Positions 44,043 through 53,026 are shown, counted from the stretch's first letter. The stretch is DNA of 64,000 nucleotides from Streptomyces kurssanovii (GCF_014649695.1 NZ_BMTN01000002.1:372001-436000); one strand, 5' to 3'. Program-made: numbers and translations. The notes: a model not told the origin generated them from the letters alone.

Positions 44043-44780
44043 TCAGGCCACCAGCTCGCCGAAGGACTCTTCTTCGTCACGGCCGAAGCTGAGGACCTCG
44101 TCCTCGCGCAGCCGGCGGAGCGACCGCCAGATGCTCGACTTCACCGTGCCGACGCTGATGTCCAGGATCTCCGCGATCTCCGGGTCGGTGCGGCCCTCGT
44201 AGTAGCGAAGGACCAGCATCGTCCGCTGGAGTTCGGGAAGCCTGGCGAGCGCCTGCCACAGGACGGCGCGCAGCTCGGTACCCCGCATCGCGTCGGTGTC
44301 GCCCGCCGTCTCCGGCAGCTCCTCCGTGGGGTACTCGTTGAGCTTGCGCCGGCGCCAGGCACTGATGTGCAGGTTGGTCATCGTGCGGCGCAGATAGCCG
44401 CCGACCGCGGCCTTGTCGCTGATCCGCTCCCAGGCACGGTACGTCGAGAACAGAGCGCTCTGGAGCAGGTCCTCCGCCTCGTACCGGTCACCGGTCAGGT
44501 GGTAGGCGGTCGCGTACAGGGAGGCCCGGCGCTCCTGGACGTAGGCCGTGAACTCGGCCTCCGAGCAGGACGCCCGCTCCCCCGCCGGCTTCGGCTCCCC
44601 GTACGCGGCGCCGCTTCCCGTGGGTGCGTCAACCACCGCCATGTACGGCGGCTTGTGCTGACGCCCGGCGCCGCGAACGCACCCCCGCCCGTTCACGGCG
44701 CCGGACTTCTCGGTGCTCCGCGCGACGTCGTGGAGACGCGTCACAACTGCGCTTGAGGTGGTGCTGTGCAGTGCGTTCAT
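44043..44780 (-). CDS. sigQ: ECF sigma factor SigQ
   Basis: RNA polymerase sigma factor of the SigE-like group, 245 residues. Region 2 is TAYVQERRASLYATAYHLTG, DRYEAEDLLQSALFSTYRAW; region 4 is QALARLPELQRTMLVLRYYE and DPEIAEILDISVGTVKSSIW. An N-terminal extension of about 70 residues (MNALHSTTSSAVV onward) is less conserved. It lies divergent from afsQ1, exactly as sigQ does in S. coelicolor, where SigQ acts with AfsQ1/Q2 on antibiotic production under nitrogen stress. ATG 44780 has a purine-rich GGGGGGCGCGAG upstream. Confidence 0.92.
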   Translation of the reverse strand: MNALHSTTSSAVVTRLHDVARSTEKSGAVNGRGCVRGAGRQHKPPYMAVVDAPTGSGAAYGEPKPAGERASCSEAEFTAYVQERRASLYATAYHLTGDRYEAEDLLQSALFSTYRAWERISDKAAVGGYLRRTMTNLHISAWRRRKLNEYPTEELPETAGDTDAMRGTELRAVLWQALARLPELQRTMLVLRYYEGRTDPEIAEILDISVGTVKSSIWRSLRRLREDEVLSFGRDEEESFGELVA

Positions 44781-44865
44781 CTCGCGCCCCCCGTCGAGTG
44801 GAGTCTGGTTTCGTTCGTGTGAGAAGAAGCTTGCCCGGGCTCCTTCATCGCGGTGTCCGCCGACT

Positions 44866-44881
44866 GTCACAGGCGCGTCAC
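44866..44881. promoter_or_regulatory. AfsQ1-binding box between sigQ and afsQ1
   Basis: GTCAC-AGGCGC-GTCAC exactly matches the AfsQ1 consensus GTnAC-n6-GTnAC described in S. coelicolor. It is 85 bp from the sigQ start and 80 bp from the afsQ1 start, so it can serve autoregulation and sigQ activation. Confidence 0.82.
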
Positions 44882-44961
44882 AAGGGAAGAAGTGGTGTGA
44901 GTACGGGCCTGGGGGGTACGGGGAGTCGAACTGGGGCTCCCCATGGGCCAGAATGACCCCC

Positions 44962-45639
44962 GTGCCTTTCCTGTTGCTGATCGAGGACGACGACGCCATC
45001 CGCACGGCCCTCGAACTCTCGCTGTCACGCCAGGGCCACCGAGTGGCCACCGCGGCGACGGGCGAGGACGGCCTGAAACTGCTGCGTGAGCAGCGGCCTG
45101 ACCTGATCGTGCTGGACGTGATGCTGCCCGGGATCGACGGTTTCGAGGTCTGCCGTCGTATCCGGCGCACCGACCAGTTGCCGATCATCCTGCTGACCGC
45201 CCGCAGTGACGACATCGACGTCGTCGTGGGGCTCGAGTCCGGCGCCGACGACTACGTCGTCAAGCCGGTGCAGGGACGGGTCCTCGACGCCCGCATCCGC
45301 GCCGTACTGCGCCGTGGCGAGCGGGAGTCCACCGACTCGGCGACGTTCGGCTCGCTGGTGATCGACCGTTCCGCGATGACGGTCACCAAGAACGGGGAGG
45401 ATCTGCAGCTCACGCCGACCGAGTTGCGTCTCCTGCTGGAGTTGAGCCGGCGCCCGGGGCAGGCCCTGTCCCGCCAGCAGCTGCTGCGGCTGGTGTGGGA
45501 GCACGACTACCTCGGCGACTCGCGCCTGGTGGACGCGTGTGTGCAGCGGCTGAGGGCCAAGGTGGAGGACGTGCCGTCCTCACCGACCCTGATCCGTACG
45601 GTGCGTGGCGTCGGTTATCGGCTGGACGTCCCGCAGTGA
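44962..45639 (+). CDS. afsQ1: response regulator AfsQ1 (OmpR/PhoB family)
   Basis: DNA-binding response regulator of the AfsQ system, 225 residues, the same length as in S. coelicolor as I recall it. Receiver domain: LLLIEDDDAIRTALELSLSR, phosphoacceptor Asp52 in LIVLDVMLPG, LLTARSDDIDVVVGLESGAD, and the lysine in YVVKPVQ. Winged-helix domain: LTPTELRLLLELSRRPGQAL, LVDACVQRLRAKVEDVP, IRTVRGVGYRLD. GTG 44962 fits a leaderless start 7 nt after CAGAAT; ATG 44953 is in frame upstream. The kinase gene follows after 31 bp. Confidence 0.95.
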   Translation: MPFLLLIEDDDAIRTALELSLSRQGHRVATAATGEDGLKLLREQRPDLIVLDVMLPGIDGFEVCRRIRRTDQLPIILLTARSDDIDVVVGLESGADDYVVKPVQGRVLDARIRAVLRRGERESTDSATFGSLVIDRSAMTVTKNGEDLQLTPTELRLLLELSRRPGQALSRQQLLRLVWEHDYLGDSRLVDACVQRLRAKVEDVPSSPTLIRTVRGVGYRLDVPQ

Positions 45640-45670
45640 CCGGAACGCACATGGCGGGCGGGACCGTTCG

Positions 45671-47293
45671 GTGAGCGACGGCACGAACGACGAAGGCACG
45701 AACGGCGACGGCGCTCCACGGCGGGGCATACTCACCGGAATCCGCCTGACGAGCCTGCGCCTGCGCCTGGTGGTGGTGTTCGCGCTCGTCGCGCTCACGG
45801 CCGCCGTGTCCGCGTCCGGCATCGCGTACTGGCTCAACCGCGAGGCGGTGCTGACACGTACGCAGGACGCGGCCCTGGACGACTTCCGGCAGGACATGCA
45901 GAACCGTGCCGCGGCACTGCCGCTGCGGCCCACGCAGGACGAGTTGCAGCGCGTCGCCGAGCAGATGGGCAACGGCGGCGACGGTTACAGCGTGCTCCTC
46001 ATCGGTGAGCGGGCGGAGGGCAAGCCGATCGTCGGCGTGTCCGACCCAGACATGTTCACCAAGGAGGACGTCCCGCAGTCGCTCCAGGACGCGGTGGACG
46101 AACGGCAGGAGATCGGCGCCGGCAACACCGTGCCCTACCACCTCTACTGGCAGCGGACCGAGCGCGGCGGCAAGCCCTACCTGGTCGGTGGCACCCGGAT
46201 CGTGGGCGGCGGGCCGACCGGTTACATGTTCAAGTCCCTCGACCAGGAGCGGCAGGACCTCAACTCGCTCGCCTGGTCGCTCGGCATCGCGACACTGCTG
46301 GCCCTGGTCGGCTCCGCGCTGCTCGCGCAGGCGGCCGCGACGACCGTGCTGCGGCCGGTGCACCGGCTGGGCGAGGCGGCCAGGCAGCTCGGCGAGGGCA
46401 AGCTCGACACCCGGCTGCGTGTCTCCGGCACGGACGAACTGGCCGAACTGGCGCGGACGTTCAACAAGACCGCGGCGTCGCTGGAGAAGAAGGTCGCCGA
46501 CATGAGCGCCCGCGACGAGTCGAGCCGCCGCTTCGTCGCCGACATGTCGCACGAACTGCGCACGCCGCTGACCGCGCTCACCGCGGTCACCGAGGTGCTC
46601 GAGGACGAGGCCGACAGCCTCGACCCGATGATCGCGCCCGCCGTGAACCTCGTGGTCAGCGAGACCCGGCGGCTGTACGACCTGGTGGAGAACCTGATGG
46701 AGGTCACCCGCTTCGACGCGGGCACCGCGAGACTCGTGCTGGACACGGTGGACGTCGCCGACCAGGTCACCGCCTGCATCGACGCCCGCGCCTGGCTGGA
46801 CGCGGTGGAGCTGGACGCGGAGCGGGGCATCATGGCGCGCCTCGACCCGCGCCGGCTCGACGTGATCCTGGCCAACCTGATCGGCAACGCCCTCAAGCAC
46901 GGCGGCTCGCCGGTGCGGGTCTCCGTCCGGCCCGTCGACGGCGAGTTGGTCATCGAGGTGCGGGACCACGGACCAGGCATCCCCGAGGAGGTCCTGCCCC
47001 ACGTGTTCGACCGTTTCTACAAGGCGAGCGCCTCCCGGCCGCGTTCCGAGGGCAGTGGACTCGGCCTGTCCATCGCCATGGAGAACGCCCACATCCACGG
47101 CGGTGACATCACCGCGTCCAACTCGCCCGAGGGCGGCGCGGTCTTCGTGCTGACACTGCCGCGTGACGGGTCCTCGATCGAGGACTGCGAGGCGGTCGGT
47201 ACGGGCGACGCGGACGCCTCCGGGGCAGCCGGCGCCGACGGCCGCGCGGCGGCGGACGACAGCCGCCCGCAGGGAGAGGAAGACACGCTGTGA
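45671..47293 (+). CDS. afsQ2: sensor histidine kinase AfsQ2
   Basis: Membrane kinase that phosphorylates AfsQ1, 540 residues. First helix at about 30-55 (LRLRLVVVFALVALTAAVSA), an extracytoplasmic sensor of about 150 residues, second helix near 200-225 (SLGIATLLALVGSALLAQAA), a HAMP linker, the dimerisation box FVADMSHELRTPLTALT with His294, and the ATPase N box LIGNALKHGG, then DHGPGIP and GSGLGLSIAMENAHIHGG. GTG 45671 was chosen. Its stop overlaps the start of the lipoprotein gene (GTGA). Confidence 0.95.
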   Translation: MSDGTNDEGTNGDGAPRRGILTGIRLTSLRLRLVVVFALVALTAAVSASGIAYWLNREAVLTRTQDAALDDFRQDMQNRAAALPLRPTQDELQRVAEQMGNGGDGYSVLLIGERAEGKPIVGVSDPDMFTKEDVPQSLQDAVDERQEIGAGNTVPYHLYWQRTERGGKPYLVGGTRIVGGGPTGYMFKSLDQERQDLNSLAWSLGIATLLALVGSALLAQAAATTVLRPVHRLGEAARQLGEGKLDTRLRVSGTDELAELARTFNKTAASLEKKVADMSARDESSRRFVADMSHELRTPLTALTAVTEVLEDEADSLDPMIAPAVNLVVSETRRLYDLVENLMEVTRFDAGTARLVLDTVDVADQVTACIDARAWLDAVELDAERGIMARLDPRRLDVILANLIGNALKHGGSPVRVSVRPVDGELVIEVRDHGPGIPEEVLPHVFDRFYKASASRPRSEGSGLGLSIAMENAHIHGGDITASNSPEGGAVFVLTLPRDGSSIEDCEAVGTGDADASGAAGADGRAAADDSRPQGEEDTL

Positions 47294-48042
47294 CAGCGGT
47301 CGGCGGTGAAGCGGTACGCGTCACGGCACGGACGGGAAGCCCGGAACGCCTCACGGCAGGGACGCGAAGGCCGGAGCGCGGCGGGAGACGCGCGCACCCG
47401 GTGAGAGGTACGGGCAGCGGCGCCCGCGGGGCCCTCGCGGCGCTCGTCGTGCTCGTCGGCTCCCTGGCCCTCGCCGGCTGCGGCATCAGGACCACCCAGG
47501 TGCCCGTCGACGCCGGGGCCGCGCCCTCACGGGTGCCGTGCGAGGTGTCCGCCGGCAGCATCGCCCCGCAGGCGGAGGAGCAGGGCATACCCGTCCGCGT
47601 CTACATGGTGTGCGCCTCGCAGCTGGAGTCGGTGGACCGTACGGCGAGGATCTCCGAGAGCAAGGCGGCCGACAGCGCGCCCGAGTTCGCCCAGGCGCTC
47701 CTGGACGAGCTGCTGAGGGAGCCGTCCACGCCGGAACGGGAGGCGGGCTTCACCACGTACGTGCGGGGGCCGCTGCTGGTGAACGGCGCCCGGGAGGGCG
47801 ATCCCAAGGGCACCCTTCGGCTGAGCCGTCAGCCGGAGGACCTGCCGACACCGGCTCTCGCCCAGATCGTGTGCACCCTGGCGGAGAGCAGGGCCGCGGA
47901 GGCGGGCGGGGCCGTGGTGCTCGGCGGTCCGGGGGACTACGCGCCGCACGCCTATGTGTGCTCCTCGCGGTCCAAGGAGCGGCCGGAGGGTGCGGTGCCG
48001 ACGCTCGACGCGCTGCCCTCACCGGGTCCGGGCACCCCGTAG
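47290..48042 (+). CDS. lipoprotein encoded with afsQ1-afsQ2
   Basis: A 250-residue lipoprotein. A long basic N-region precedes the signal helix LAALVVLVGSLALAGC (lipobox LAGC at about 61-64); the start may therefore be downstream of GTG 47290, which overlaps the afsQ2 stop. The exported part contains VPVRVYMVCASQLESVDRTA-like text and GEGDPKGTLRLSRQP; it resembles GerMN-type lipoproteins without matching fully. As the third gene of the afsQ operon it may modulate the AfsQ2 sensor. Confidence 0.85.
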   Translation: MTAVGGEAVRVTARTGSPERLTAGTRRPERGGRRAHPVRGTGSGARGALAALVVLVGSLALAGCGIRTTQVPVDAGAAPSRVPCEVSAGSIAPQAEEQGIPVRVYMVCASQLESVDRTARISESKAADSAPEFAQALLDELLREPSTPEREAGFTTYVRGPLLVNGAREGDPKGTLRLSRQPEDLPTPALAQIVCTLAESRAAEAGGAVVLGGPGDYAPHAYVCSSRSKERPEGAVPTLDALPSPGPGTP

Positions 48043-48154
48043 CAAGGCCGCCGCGGGGACCCCGCCGCGACACGGGCCGGCCCGGCGGGAGGGTCCGGCC
48101 ACCTCTCGGAACAACGGCGGAACCGATTCCCGCCGGGCGTGCGTCTTGGGGTGC

Positions 48155-48742
48155 GTGCAGCGTCAAGGTTCGGGCGGCAGTGCCGCCATTCGCTTCCGCG
48201 TGGCGGGCGTCGTCCTCCTCCTCGCCCATCTGCTGCTCGTCTCTTGGCTGACGCTGCGACCACTCGACGTGATGTGGGTGACGGCGGCGAACCTGGAACC
48301 CCTGGCCGGGATCAAGGCCGCGCTGGAGCTCGGACCCGTCGAAGCCGCACGGCACATCGGCGGCGGACTGCTCCTGCTGGCGCCGCTCGGGGTCCTGCTG
48401 CCGATGGCGAGCGGCCGTCTCGCCGTGTCCCCGTGGGCGTCCCTCGCCCGTACGGTCGCGGCCGGCGCCCTGCTGTCGCTCGGCATCGAGCTGTTGCAGA
48501 CCGGGGTGCCCGGTCAGGTCGTCGACATCGACTCCCTCCTGCTGAACACCACCGGCGTGGCACTCGCCCACCTCGCGGTCGTGCCCGCGGGCCGTGCCCG
48601 GCTGCGCCGCAGGCTGCTGCGTACGCGCGGCGGGACCGCGCTGCGCGGCCAGCGGCGCGAGGTACGACGCGGGGCCGTGCTCAGGGACGAGGGTTCTCAG
48701 GGGGCGACCCCGACGATTCCCAGGGTCGGGATCGCCCCGTAG
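48155..48742 (+). CDS. VanZ-like membrane protein
   Basis: A 195-residue protein with four hydrophobic helices: RVAGVVLLLAHLLLVSWLTL, then HIGGGLLLLAPLGVLLPMAS, ARTVAAGALLSLGIELLQTG and VDIDSLLLNTTGVALAHLAV. The ELLQ...R/DIDSLLLNTTG signature is diagnostic for VanZ proteins, linked in some bacteria to teicoplanin resistance and in others to envelope functions. The tail is Arg-rich. GTG 48155 is used; TTG 48146 and longer extensions are possible. Confidence 0.85.
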   Translation: MQRQGSGGSAAIRFRVAGVVLLLAHLLLVSWLTLRPLDVMWVTAANLEPLAGIKAALELGPVEAARHIGGGLLLLAPLGVLLPMASGRLAVSPWASLARTVAAGALLSLGIELLQTGVPGQVVDIDSLLLNTTGVALAHLAVVPAGRARLRRRLLRTRGGTALRGQRREVRRGAVLRDEGSQGATPTIPRVGIAP

Positions 48743-48835
48743 AGCGACGCTTCGTCCCTCTTCGCGAAGCCACCATGGAGTCATCGGGAGCACACCGAGA
48801 GGCTCCCGGCGACAGCTCTCGTGAAGGAGCCCACC

Positions 48836-49036
48836 ATGGCCGCAATTGCCCGCCCCCGGGACGGACGCATGATCGGCGGAGTGTGCGCAGCGCTGGCCCG
48901 GCGCTTCGGCACGTCCGCCACCACGATGCGCGTGATCTTCGTGGCCTCCTGCCTGCTGCCGGGCCCCCAGTTCCTGCTCTACCTGGCTCTGTGGATGCTG
49001 CTGCCCGCCGAGAAGCCGGCGGCCGGCGCCTGGTGA
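48836..49036 (+). CDS. PspC-domain membrane protein
   Basis: A 66-residue PspC domain: MAAIARPRDGRMIGGVCAAL, ARRFGTSATTMRVIFVASCL, LPGPQFLLYLALWMLLPAEK. One membrane helix pair forms the second half. Family members help envelope-stress responses. AAGGAG lies 6 nt before ATG 48836; GTG 48821 is in frame. It follows the VanZ-like gene by about 90 bp. Confidence 0.9.
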   Translation: MAAIARPRDGRMIGGVCAALARRFGTSATTMRVIFVASCLLPGPQFLLYLALWMLLPAEKPAAGAW

Positions 49037-49052
49037 CCCGTTCCTCGGGCCG

Positions 49053-49827
49053 TCAGCCCGCGAGCACCCGCGCGACCTTCGCCGGCTGCTTGTCCGCGAC
49101 GGCCCCGGGAACCCGGGGCGGCTCGCGGCCCGCGAGGTCGAAAGCCATGAAGCGGGCCACCGTCGCGCCCTTGCGGACGACGACCAGGTGGACGGGCGAC
49201 GCGCCGTGCTCGCCGGTGGCGACCGTGGTCCAGCCGACCGTCTCGTCGCCGCCCCGGACGGTGAGCGGCGCGGTCTTCACCTCGCGGTAGGAGGCGCCGC
49301 GGCCGTCGAGCCTCGCCTCGAAGCCCCCGCCGCAGGCAGCGAGTGCCGCTTCGAGGCCGTCCATCAGCTTCGTCGCGTCGGTCTCGCTGTACGAACTGAG
49401 CGAGGCCGAGATCGCGAGGCCGAGGTCGTCGATCGACCCGAGGCCCCGGTTGACGGTGTGCCGGGCGCGCCCGTCCGGCTCGTCGCCCATGGCGTCGGCC
49501 AGCGGCTGGCACGAGGACCTGTCGGCCGTCGGCTGCCCGGAGGCGGCGAGCGCGCTCTTCCCTGTGGAGACCTGGAAACCGGTCAGGTCCTCAGTGGTGA
49601 GCGCCGCGCGCTCCAGCTCCGGCGCGGTCAGCGGTACGGAGGCGGCACCGCTGGGGCCGCCGCCCTTGCCGGTGTCGGTCGCGGCGCCGGGCGAGGTGCT
49701 CGTTCCCGAAGGCGGTGCGCCCGAGGAACTGTCGGGCCCTTCGTCGTCGCCGCTCGTGCAGGCGGCCGTGGTCAGGAGCAGCGCAGACGGCGCCGAGCAC
49801 GGGGATACGGCCGGTCTTGGCTCGCAT
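49053..49827 (-). pseudogene. lipoprotein gene with a frameshift inside the signal peptide
   Basis: The main frame encodes an intact exported domain (LTAPELERAALTTEDLTGFQ and DGLEAALAACGGGFEARLDG onward) ending at 49053. It opens with LLLTTAACTSGDDEG, a lipobox. The expected signal start MRAKTGRIPVLGAVCA is encoded from ATG 49827 but in another frame. Adding two bases (GC) in the run near 49783 would join them into MRAKTGRIPVLGAVCALLL. The in-frame alternative start at 49850 gives no signal peptide. So the gene is either inactivated or carries a sequencing error. Downstream domain resembles no named family. Confidence 0.7.
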
Positions 49828-49919
49828 GGCGGCGATCCTGGCACAAACACGTGGGGCGCACACCAGGTTCGGGAGTGCGCCCCACGGGCGTGAGCCGGTC
49901 CGTGGGCCGGCTGTGTGCG

Positions 49920-50255
49920 TCAGCCGCCGATCGGCAGGCCACCGGTGAGGCCGCCGAGAGCGCCCAAGGGGCCGCCACCGGCCAGCGGAAGGCCGCCGAG
50001 CAGGCCGCTGACCGGGTCGGCCGCGCCCGCGGGAACAGCCTCTGCGACGGCACCCTGCGTGGTGGCGGCCACCGCGCCCGCGCCCGCCGGCAGCTTTTCG
50101 GTGACCTCGTTGAGCGGCAGCGTCGTGGAGACGTTGCCGAGCGCACCCGTGGGGTCGGGTACGGCGGGGGTCGCGGAGGCGGTACCCGCGGCGGCAGCGG
50201 CGAAGGCGGCACCGAGAGCGGCGACACCGAGGGTCTTTGCGGCAGACTGCTTCAT
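49920..50255 (-). CDS. small Ala/Gly-rich secreted protein
   Basis: A 111-residue secreted protein. Signal peptide: MKQSAAKTLGVAALGAAFAA then AAAGTASA. Mature chain of about 82 residues is Pro/Gly/Ala-rich, ending GPLGALGGLTGGLPIGG. No domain is known to me. AAGGA lies 10 nt before the ATG. A GCAAGC/GCTTGC inverted repeat (50295-50313) stands upstream in its probable promoter. Its high expression potential and composition recall coat or surface peptides, but that is a guess. Confidence 0.82.
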   Translation of the reverse strand: MKQSAAKTLGVAALGAAFAAAAAGTASATPAVPDPTGALGNVSTTLPLNEVTEKLPAGAGAVAATTQGAVAEAVPAGAADPVSGLLGGLPLAGGGPLGALGGLTGGLPIGG

Positions 50256-50332
50256 CAGGAACGAATCCTTGGGGACGGGAACATGAGCGGCCCTGCAAGC
50301 TAGTCAGGCTTGCACATGCCCCGCAAACACCG

Positions 50333-50367
50333 CGAAGCGGCCGGAAATTGACGCTCCGGCCGCTTCG
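50333..50367 (-). terminator. terminator after add
   Basis: 12-bp perfect stem CGAAGCGGCCGG / CCGGCCGCTTCG with an 11-nt loop, 31 bp past the add stop. Confidence 0.85.
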
Positions 50368-50398
50368 GTGTAGGTGCCGTCCGGGTGACGGCGAGGGG

Positions 50399-51535
50399 TC
50401 AGTGCCCGCCTGTGGCGGTCTGCCGGAACAGCCATTCGGACTTGAGTTCGGCATAGCCCGGCTTGATGACGTCGTTGATCATCGCCAGCCGTTCATCGAA
50501 AGGGATGAACGCGGACTTCATCGCGTTGACGGTGAACCACTGCATGTCGTCGAGCGTGTATCCGAACGCTTCGGTCAGCAGCTCGAACTCGCGGCTCATG
50601 CTGGTGCCGCTCATCAGCCGGTTGTCGGTGTTGACCGTGGTCCTGAAGTGCAGCTTCCGCAGCAGCCCGATGGGGTGGGCCGCGATGGAGTCGGCGGCGC
50701 CCGTCTGCAGGTTGGAGGTGGGGCACATCTCCAGCGGGATGCGCTTGTCCCGTACGTACGCGGCGAGCCTGCCCAGCTTCACCGAGCCGTCGTCCGCCAC
50801 CTCGATGTCGTCGATGATCCGCACGCCGTGCCCGAGCCGGTCGGCGCCGCACCACTGGAGCGCCTGCCAGATCGACGGAAGCCCGAACGCCTCGCCGGCG
50901 TGGATGGTGAAGTGGTTGTTCTCGCGCTTCAGGTACTCGAAGGCGTCGAGGTGCCGGGTGGGCGGGAAGCCCGCCTCCGCGCCGGCGATGTCGAACCCGA
51001 CGACGCCGTTGTCGCGGTAGCGGTTGGCGAGCTCGGCGATCTCCAGCGCGCGGGCGGCGTGACGCATCGCGGTGAGCAGCGCGCCGACCCGGATCCGGTG
51101 ACCGCTCTCGCGGGCCAGCCGCTCCCCCTCGCGGAAGCCTTCGTTGACCGCCTCGACGACCTCCTCAAGGCTCAGGCCGCCTTCGAGGTGCTGTTCGGGG
51201 GCGTAGCGGACCTCGGCGTAGACGACCCCGTCCTCCGCCAGGTCCTGTGCGCACTCCGCGGCCACGCGGAACAGCGCGTCGCGGGACTGCATCACGGCAC
51301 AGGTGTGCGCGAAGGTCTCCAGGTAGCGTTCCAGCGAGCCCGAGTCCGCGGCCTCCCGGAACCAGATGCCGAGCTTGTCGGGTTCGGTCTCCGGAAGGGC
51401 CTCGTACCCGGCGTCGCGGGCGAGTTCGATGATCGTGCCCGGCCGCAGACCGCCGTCCAGGTGGTCGTGGAGCAGCACCTTCGGGGCGCGGCGGATCTGG
51501 TCCGCGGTGGGCGAATTGAGGGTCTGGCTCGTCAT
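50399..51535 (-). CDS. add: adenosine deaminase
   Basis: Deaminates adenosine and deoxyadenosine to inosine forms, which purine nucleoside phosphorylase can then cleave. The 378-residue TIM-barrel enzyme shows zinc ligands [10 protein letters not shown] (about 23-32), [10 protein letters not shown] with the catalytic glutamate (about 218), [19 protein letters not shown] and [12 protein letters not shown] with the last metal aspartate near 300. A TAGAGT -10 stands 6 nt before the ATG, so the mRNA is probably leaderless. The CTACGCGCGTAG palindrome lies just behind that -10. Confidence 0.95.
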   Translation of the reverse strand: MTSQTLNSPTADQIRRAPKVLLHDHLDGGLRPGTIIELARDAGYEALPETEPDKLGIWFREAADSGSLERYLETFAHTCAVMQSRDALFRVAAECAQDLAEDGVVYAEVRYAPEQHLEGGLSLEEVVEAVNEGFREGERLARESGHRIRVGALLTAMRHAARALEIAELANRYRDNGVVGFDIAGAEAGFPPTRHLDAFEYLKRENNHFTIHAGEAFGLPSIWQALQWCGADRLGHGVRIIDDIEVADDGSVKLGRLAAYVRDKRIPLEMCPTSNLQTGAADSIAAHPIGLLRKLHFRTTVNTDNRLMSGTSMSREFELLTEAFGYTLDDMQWFTVNAMKSAFIPFDERLAMINDVIKPGYAELKSEWLFRQTATGGH

Positions 51536-51563
51536 CTGCGCACTCTAGCCCCTACGCGCGTAG
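51536..51563 (-). promoter_or_regulatory. add promoter with CTACGCGCGTAG palindrome
   Basis: On the minus strand: CTACGCGCGTAG (51552-51563), then GGGGC, then -10 TAGAGT (51542-51547) and 6 nt to ATG. Same arrangement as deoC and punA. Confidence 0.72.
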
Positions 51564-51827
51564 AGCGCGCCCCCTCGGATCGCCTGTCGATACGTAACAG
51601 TGACCGTGCGTACGGGTGGAGTACACCTCGGCTTCTGAGACTGTTCTGCCATGGCACACCACGCACTGCCCCGGTGGTGGGGGCGTCCGGCCGCTGAGGC
51701 CGCAGCGGCGAACGCCCTCGGTGGAACGACCGTCGCACGGGCGGAACAAGGGGGGCGGACACCGCGGGCGAGGCTCGGCAGCCTGCCGGGGCGTTCCGGC
51801 GTCAGGAACGACGGGAGGGACCCGGCG

Positions 51828-52517
51828 GTGGCGGGGGCGGTGCTGCTGCTGCCGGACGGCGAACCGGAGTCGGCACGCCGGGCCTCCGCGTGGTCGTACG
51901 CCGCCGTGCTGCCGCTCGGCCGGACGCTCGCGAAGGCGGGGCGTGACGACGGGCTGGTCGTGCACAGCGTCCGCTACCGCGGCCGCGGCTGGAACGGGGC
52001 CGACGCCCGGCTCGCCGCGGACGCGACCTGGGCGGTGGAGGAGGTCGTACGCCGCTACGGGGACGTCCCCGTGTGTCTGGCGGGCCACGGTATGGGCGGT
52101 CGGGCGGCGCTGCGCGCGGCCGGGCACCCAGCGGTCAACTCCGTTCTGGCGCTGGCCCCTTGGCTGCCGGACGACGACATGGCGGCGGATCCCGAGCCGG
52201 TGCGGCAGCTCGCCGGCCGCCAGGTACTGATCGTGCACGGCACCAATGACGCGCGCACGGACCCGGAGCTCTCCTACCGGCTCGCCGAGCGCGCCAAGAA
52301 GTCCCACCGCGACATCTGCCGCTTCGAGGTCCACACCGACGGGCACGCGCTGCGCCAGTACCAGGCGGAAGTGCAGGCGCTGGCCGTGGACTTCGTCCGC
52401 GGGTCCCTCTTCACCAGGTCATACGCCCGCCCGGTCGCCGACGCCCTCGCGGCGCCGCCGCCGCTCGGGTTGCGGATGCCGCTGGCCGCGGGATTCGGGC
52501 GGTCGCTGCGGGCCTGA
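51828..52517 (+). CDS. alpha/beta-hydrolase-fold protein without the serine nucleophile
   Basis: A protein of 229 residues with an alpha/beta-hydrolase layout: VAGAVLLLPDGEPES, VHSVRYRGRGWNG, the elbow LAGHGMGGRAALRAAGH, VLALAPWLPDDD, and HGTNDARTDPELSYRLAERA with the acid, then HTDGHALR with the histidine. The usual GxSxG elbow reads GHGMG, so the serine is glycine. GTG 51828 has an excellent GGGAGGG 8 nt upstream; the frame is open from ATG 51651, giving an Arg-rich extension of about 59 residues that looks untranslated. Function unknown; likely non-hydrolytic. Confidence 0.82.
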   Translation: MAGAVLLLPDGEPESARRASAWSYAAVLPLGRTLAKAGRDDGLVVHSVRYRGRGWNGADARLAADATWAVEEVVRRYGDVPVCLAGHGMGGRAALRAAGHPAVNSVLALAPWLPDDDMAADPEPVRQLAGRQVLIVHGTNDARTDPELSYRLAERAKKSHRDICRFEVHTDGHALRQYQAEVQALAVDFVRGSLFTRSYARPVADALAAPPPLGLRMPLAAGFGRSLRA

Positions 52518-52532
52518 CGGGCTTGACTTGAA

Positions 52533-52892
52533 GTGCGCTCCCATCTCGGCCACGCCGGTGCGGAGCTGCTGAGCTATCTGCGGGCCGATCCCGGCCTGAC
52601 CCTGGTCGCGTACTCGCCGCTGCTCGGCGGGGCGTACTCCCGCGAGGACAAGCCACTGCCGCCGGACTACGACCACCCGGGCACGCCCGCCCGGCTCGCG
52701 GTGCTGCGCGAGGTCGCGAAGGAGACCGGCGCGAGCGTGAACCAGGTGGTCCTCGCCTGGCAGATCGGCGGCACGCTGCCGGTGATCCCGCTGGCGGGGG
52801 CGTCCTCCGTGGCACAACTGGAGGAGAACCTGGCGGCGGTGGACCTGGAGCTGACCGAGGACCAGCGCGCCAGGCTGGACGCGGCTCACTGA
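52533..52892 (+). pseudogene. C-terminal remnant of an aldo/keto reductase
   Basis: About 115 residues match only the C-terminal third of aldo/keto reductases: LTLVAYSPLLGGAYSRED, VNQVVLAWQIGGTLPVIPLA, GASSVAQLEENLAAVDLEL, EDQRARLDA. The N-terminal two thirds with the Asp-Tyr-Lys-His tetrad are absent upstream, where the hydrolase gene ends only 16 bp away. Hence a truncated remnant, possibly left by a deletion joining it to the hydrolase gene. It has no plausible start with a Shine-Dalgarno. Confidence 0.8.
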
Positions 52893-53026
52893 CGCCCGGC
52901 GGGACGTCCCGGGCACGGTCCTTCGTCTTGGCCCCGGCGCGGCTCCGCGCCGCACGGTCCCGGCGGGGCCGGTCGGCCGGACGGTGGCCGCTGCCGCGAC
53001 GGGTTTCGGCGGCCACGGGCACCGGG

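Noticed and set aside
44920-44950. Possible tRNA T-arm (GAGTCGAAC-like text)
   Set aside because: No acceptor, D or anticodon stems fit around it.
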